DNA from: Conchocele bisecta
Taxonomy: Eukaryota > Mollusca > Bivalvia > Lucinida > Thyasiridae
Length of the DNA: 64,000 nucleotides
Direction of reading: 5' to 3'
Assembly: GCA_029237695.1 (NCBI GenBank)
Contig: CM055265.1
Span: 121,101,078-121,165,077, forward strand
Shown piece after piece: positions 38,101-44,100 of the stretch. The notes under the pieces were generated by a model that ran no database searches, was not told where the DNA came from, and saw only the letters and a program-made list of their open reading frames with translations. Made by a program: the position numbers and the translations under genes. Position 1 is the first letter of the stretch. Every line of letters starts with the position of its first letter.

Positions 38101-41100
38101 AAAATATAATACTAATTTTGGTTGAATAATTATAATGCCGCCTGTAGAGCCGGTTTTTGTAAACCCCCGGTTTTTGTGTTAACAAACCGTAACAAAAACC
38201 GTGACGTACGCGCCGGTTTTTGTAAACCCCCGGTTTTTGTTACCCAAATATTAATATTGCGATACATGAAATAAGATTGCTTCAAACTTTAAATAAGGTA
38301 TGTTTGGGCCCGGTCCGAAGTTCCGAGTTCGATACTCAAGCCGTTGGGCGGTGGCAGAGTGCAAATTTAACTCCGTCGTTTTTTCCAATTGTTTATACAT
38401 TATTGCCGAGTGACAGAAAATGTAATAGACTTTTCACAGCATAGGGTTAACAAAAACCGGGGGTAACAAAAACCGTTGACGTACGCGCCGGTTTTTGTAA
38501 ACCCCCGGTTTTTGTAACCCCAAATATTAATATTGCGATACATGAAATACGAGCTGATATATGAAGATTTGTCGATGAAAAAAGCGTAAAACCAAAACGT
38601 TTCGGATGTCAGTAGACGAAGTGACATCCCCACAGATGACGTCAGTTTGCTGTGCATAATACCCGCACATATCATACGGTTGAAGGTGTACAAATGAACA
38701 TACACTCTGTAGAAATAAAATAGTTAAAGTACAGAATAAGAAAGAAATAACGAACGAATTCATTTACATTTTCTGTCAATCTGCTGTCACTTGGCAACGG
38801 CCAAAAACCTTAAGTATCGAGCTCGAAACATTAAGGTTTAAGTATACAGCCACCCGCACGAACGATACTTTGCTATATCGTAATAATGCTATTTGGGGCT
38901 ACACAAGCGGGTTTTAGCACAACCGTCGCGTACGTTCAGGGTGTTTGTAACACCTGGTTTTTATCATCCATATGCCATGAGAAATATCTTACGTTTTCTG
39001 TCACTCTGCTACGATATAGAACAATTAAAAAAATGACATTCGAGTCTGCCAGTCGAACAATATAGTGTAGGAAAAGTTGAAAACATACTGAGCTAAATTT
39101 TCCTTGAGATAAGCTTGAGTATCGAACTTAGAAGGTAGGATCAGCCTATACATACCTTATTTTCAGGTATGCAGTTACCAATCATATCTCGTGTATCGCA
39201 ATATTAACATCATATGTTATCTTACTCGGAGGTGGAAAAGCTTGAGTTCAACACTTGAAAGTCTATTACATTTTCAATCACGCGGCTATAGTGTAGACAT
39301 TTTTGGTAAAAACAAGTTAAATTTGCGCTCGGCCACCGCCCAAAGACTTGAGTATCGAACTCGGAACGTCGAGTCAGGCACAAACATACTTTATTTAACG
39401 TTTCAAGCAATCATAGTTCATGTATCGCAATATTAATATTTGGGGTTACAAAAACCGGGGGTTTACAAAAACCGGCGCGTACGTCAACGGTTTTTGTTAC
39501 CCCCAGTTTTTGTTAACGGGGTTTACAAAAACCGGGGGTTTACAAAAACCGGCTCTACAGCCGCCTGCAACGATGTCTGATCAAATTGTAATACTGTAAT
39601 AAAACATTGTAGACAAAAGTATATTTTTTGCAAATGTTTTTTGGGCAGCTTGGTGCCACCAAAGTTGTGCATGTCAACACAATCGGGCATGGAGCGGCGC
39701 CAAGCTAAAATAGGTCGGATGGAACACTACTGTCTGTTCCACGAAACCTGCCCAGATGCAGAAATAAAAATGTTTCTCGATAATAGAATGAGCCTTCTTT
39801 TTATTTCGTAAAATGTTGTCAAATATTGTGTTTATTACGAAAAAAATGATTTCTCTATTGGAATTTAACATTGGGGGAACATATGTGCATGTACTGGAGG
39901 AGTCGAAAAACGAAAACAAAAATGAAAATTGACCCTGACATCTGGCTAGATAGCTTTGAAATGATATAACTAAGAAAACAAGAGTCAGAAAATCGGTCCA
40001 CTATTTCTGAAATCAGTATTGGACCCAATTTCACAAAATAAACAGAAGGCTAACATTCAAAATGAACAAACAAAAAGTTGTTTATATAGCCGTAACATTT
40101 GGACAGGTTTCGTGAAACAGACAGTAGCTTTCATACACAATCGACTGCCGAAACGTAAACTTGCCGAATATCTCTACTGATAAAATATTTGATTTTATTC
40201 GAAATCATAATATCATGGTAAGAAATACATGAGCAAATTGTTAGGGATTTGTTTGAATTGAGTCAGGGATTTGTTTGAATTGAGTCAGGGATTTGTTTGA
40301 ATTGAGTCAGATTTGTTTGAATTGAGTCAGGGATTTGTTTAATGATGAGTTTAAGAGTTGTTTAATTGAGTCAGGGATTTGTTTGAATTGAGTCAGGGAT
40401 TTGTTTGAATTGAGTCAGGGATTTGTTTGAATTGAGTCAGGGATTTGTTTGAATTGAGTTCAGGGATTTGTTTGAATTGAGTCAGGGATTTGTTTGAATT
40501 GAGTCAGGGATTTGTTTGAATTGAGTCAGGGATTTGTTTGAATTGAGTTAGGGATTGTTGTTGAGAGGGATTTGAAGTAGGGATTTTGTTTGAATTGAGT
40601 TAGGATTTGTTTGAAATTGAGTCAGGGATTTGTTTGAATTGAGGGGTCAGGGCATTTGTTTGAATTGAGTCAGGGATTTGTTTGAATTGGTTTCAGGCAT
40701 TTGTTTGAATTGAGTCAGGGATTTGATTTGAATTGAGTCAGGGATTTGTTTGAAGATGGGAGTTTCAGGGATTTGTTTGAAGTTGATTTGTCAGGGATTT
40801 GTTTGTTTGAATTGAGTCAGGGATTTGTTTGAATTGAGTTCACGGGATTTGTTTGAATTCAGTCAGGGATTTGTTTGAATTGAGTTATTTGTTTAATTGA
40901 CATTGAGCAGGATTTAAGTTTGAATTGAGTCAGGGATTTGTTTGAATTTGAGTCAGGGATTTGTTTGAATTGTCAGGGATTTTTTGTTTGAATTGAGTCA
41001 GGGATTTGTTTGAATTGAGTGTTTTCAGAAGATGGGTTTGAATGAGTTAGGGATTTTGTTTGAATTGAGTCAGGGATTTGTTGAATTGTCAGGGATTTGT

Positions 41101-44100
41101 TTGAATTGAGTAGGGATTGTTTGAATTGAGTAGGGATTTGTTTGAATTGAGACAGGGATTTGTTTGAATTGAGTCGGGATTTGTTTGATTGAGTTAGTTG
41201 ATGAGTCGGGATTTAATGTTGGGATTTGAAGTCCGGGATTTGTTTGAATTTGATTCAGATTTGATTTGCGTTAAGGGATGGGTTTGAATTGACAGGGATT
41301 TGTTTGAATTGAGTCAGGGATTTGTTTGAATTTGAGTAGGGATTTGTTAATTGATGGGAGTTTCAGGGTTTGATTTGTTTGAATTGATCAGGGATTTGTG
41401 AATTGAGTCAGGGATTTGTTTGAATTGAGAGGGATTCAGTTTATTGTGATTTGAATCAGGGATTTGTTTGAATTGACGGGTTTCAGTGATTTGTTTAAGA
41501 ATTTGAGTTATTTGAAGTCAGGGATTTGTTTGAATTGAGTCAGATTTGTTTGAATTGATTCAGGGATTTGAATTTGAATTGATTTGTTTCAGGATTTGTT
41601 TTCATTGAAGTCAGGGATTTGTTTGATTGAGTCAGGGATTTGTTTGAAATTGAGTCAGGGATTTGTTTGAATTGAGTCAGGGATTTTGTTTGATTGATAG
41701 GGAGTCAGGGATTTGTTTGAATTGAGTCAGGGATTTGTTTGAATTGAGTTAGGGATTTGTTTGAATTGAGTTAGGGATTTGTTTGAATTGAGTCAGGGAT
41801 TTGTTTGAATTGAGTCAGGGATTTGTTTGAGTTTATTATAGGAATGAATGGCCTTTTTGTGGAATTTATCGGGGTATAAACTTGGAAAAGTCGCGGGAAT
41901 ACTGGACGAAGGCCGGAAGGCCTCGTCCAGTATTCCCGCGACTTTTCCTTTTAAGTTTATTATAGGAATGAATGGCCTTTTTGTGGAATTTATCGGGGTA
42001 TAAACTTGGAAAAGTCGCGGGAATACTGGACGAAGGCCGGAAGGCCTCGTCCAGTATTCCCGCGACTTTTCCAAGTTTATATCCCCGATAAATTCCACAA
42101 AAAGTCCATTCATTCCTTATAATTCCAGCATTTTAAATAAATTCATCAAGAAAATGTGTTTATTTTCCGTTTTCTTAAGAATTATTTTAACTGCGCCTGA
42201 CGGTTACGGAAAGTAGTTCGGCATGGGAGTTTACTGGGATATAAATTTTGGACAGAAACTTGCTACGGACCAATCAAATGTTAGGGAATTGTGTAAATAT
42301 TTTTGTACTGGGAATTATTATCTCATTAATTACGGAGCACATGCATAACAATTATTTTCCGACCAGTGGAAGTCACAGTCTGTCCAGATTCCCTGTGAAA
42401 ATACCTACACATTAATTGGTATTTCTAATGCACTCTATAAATATAACGCAATGTGATGGTCATACATTACAGGTATATCATTGTTGATGAACGGTCGCAA
42501 ATTATTTCAATATGTATTCCTACGCCAGTAGTAAAGGAGTGCATCAGAAATAGGTTAACCGCATTGAAATTTTGAAATTTGCGGCGTATATCAGAAAATG
42601 ATAGGTCGGAAAACATGTTTAATGGCTCCGCTAGCGCCTCGCCACTATACATGTAGTTAATCCTATAATCTCAACCAGTAATTGACTCAATTAGATGCCC
42701 ACAATTTAGTGTGATTAGCATGGTGTTATAAGTTTCCTGTCGACGGGAGGTCAATACAATTTCCTACTGTCTGTTTCACGAAAAATGCCCAAATTTTAAG
42801 GCTATATAAACAATTCAAAAACAAGATTTCTTTTGATAATATTAAATTAAAGGAAAATTTAAAAATCAGCCTTCTTTTTATTTCGTGAAATTTGGTCAAA
42901 TATTGATTTTATTGCGAAAAAACAATTTCCCCATGTTAAATCCCCATAGACATCTTCACGGAGTTTTTTTGAATTTTAGAAATACTGGACCGATTTTTAA
43001 AATTTAACTTTTGTTTTTTTAGTTAGATCATTATCCAAGCTATCTAGCCAGGTTTCGGAGTCAATTTCCAAAATTTTTCGTTATTTGACTCCTCCCACAC
43101 TTCTTTACCTATTTTTCTCCCATGTTAAATTCCCTTAGACAAATCAATTTTTCGTAATAAAATCAATATTTGACCGAATTTCACGAAATAAAAAGAAGGC
43201 TCATTCTTAAATTGTCCTTTAATTTAATATTATCGAAAAAAATATTGTTTTTGAATTGTCTATATAGCCGTACAATTTGGGCAGCTTTCGCGAAACAGAC
43301 TATAGTGTCAGGGTCGACGGTCTTGTGTTCTAGGTATCAAGGTCCAGGGGCCCGTTTCACTAAACTTGGTACGACTAAACTGTTCGTAAGTGCAAATTTA
43401 GGATCGTCTGGAAATTTCAATTGATGAATTTAAATTTATTGAGCATAGGCTGCCTATACTGAATAAATGCAAATCCAATAAGTGTTTACAAGAAACATTG
43501 TTAATGTCAGATTTACTATAGGAATGAATGGCCTTTTTGTGGAATTTATCGGGGTATAAACATGACAAACTTGGAAAAGTCGCGGGAATACTGGACGAAG
43601 GCCGGAAGGCCTCGTCCAGTATTCCCGCGACTTTTCCAAGTTTATATCCCCCATAAATTCCACAAAAAGGCCATTCATTCCTTATAATTCCAGTATTTGA
43701 AATAAATTAATCAAGAAAATGTGTTTATTTTCTGTTTTCTTAAGAATTATTTTAACTGCGCCTCACGGTTACGGAAAGTAGTTCGGCGTGGGAGTTTACT
43801 GGGATATAAATTTTGGACAGAGACTTGCCAATCAAATGTTAGGGAATTGTTTAAATATTTTTGTGCTGGAATTATTAGTCCTACGAAGTTTAGTGAAACC
43901 GTCCCAGGTCACATTGATATGAAAACCCTGTCGAGACGCTGTTAGTAGCGTATCTCTGACATTATGTGGCGAAACGCCGTAATGTTCGGATTATAGTCTG
44001 AGGTCAGAAACACGCCTGGGGCCCGTTTCACTAAACTTCTTACGACTAAAATGTTCGTAAGTGCAAATTTAAGATCGTCTGTAAATTTTAATTTATGGAT

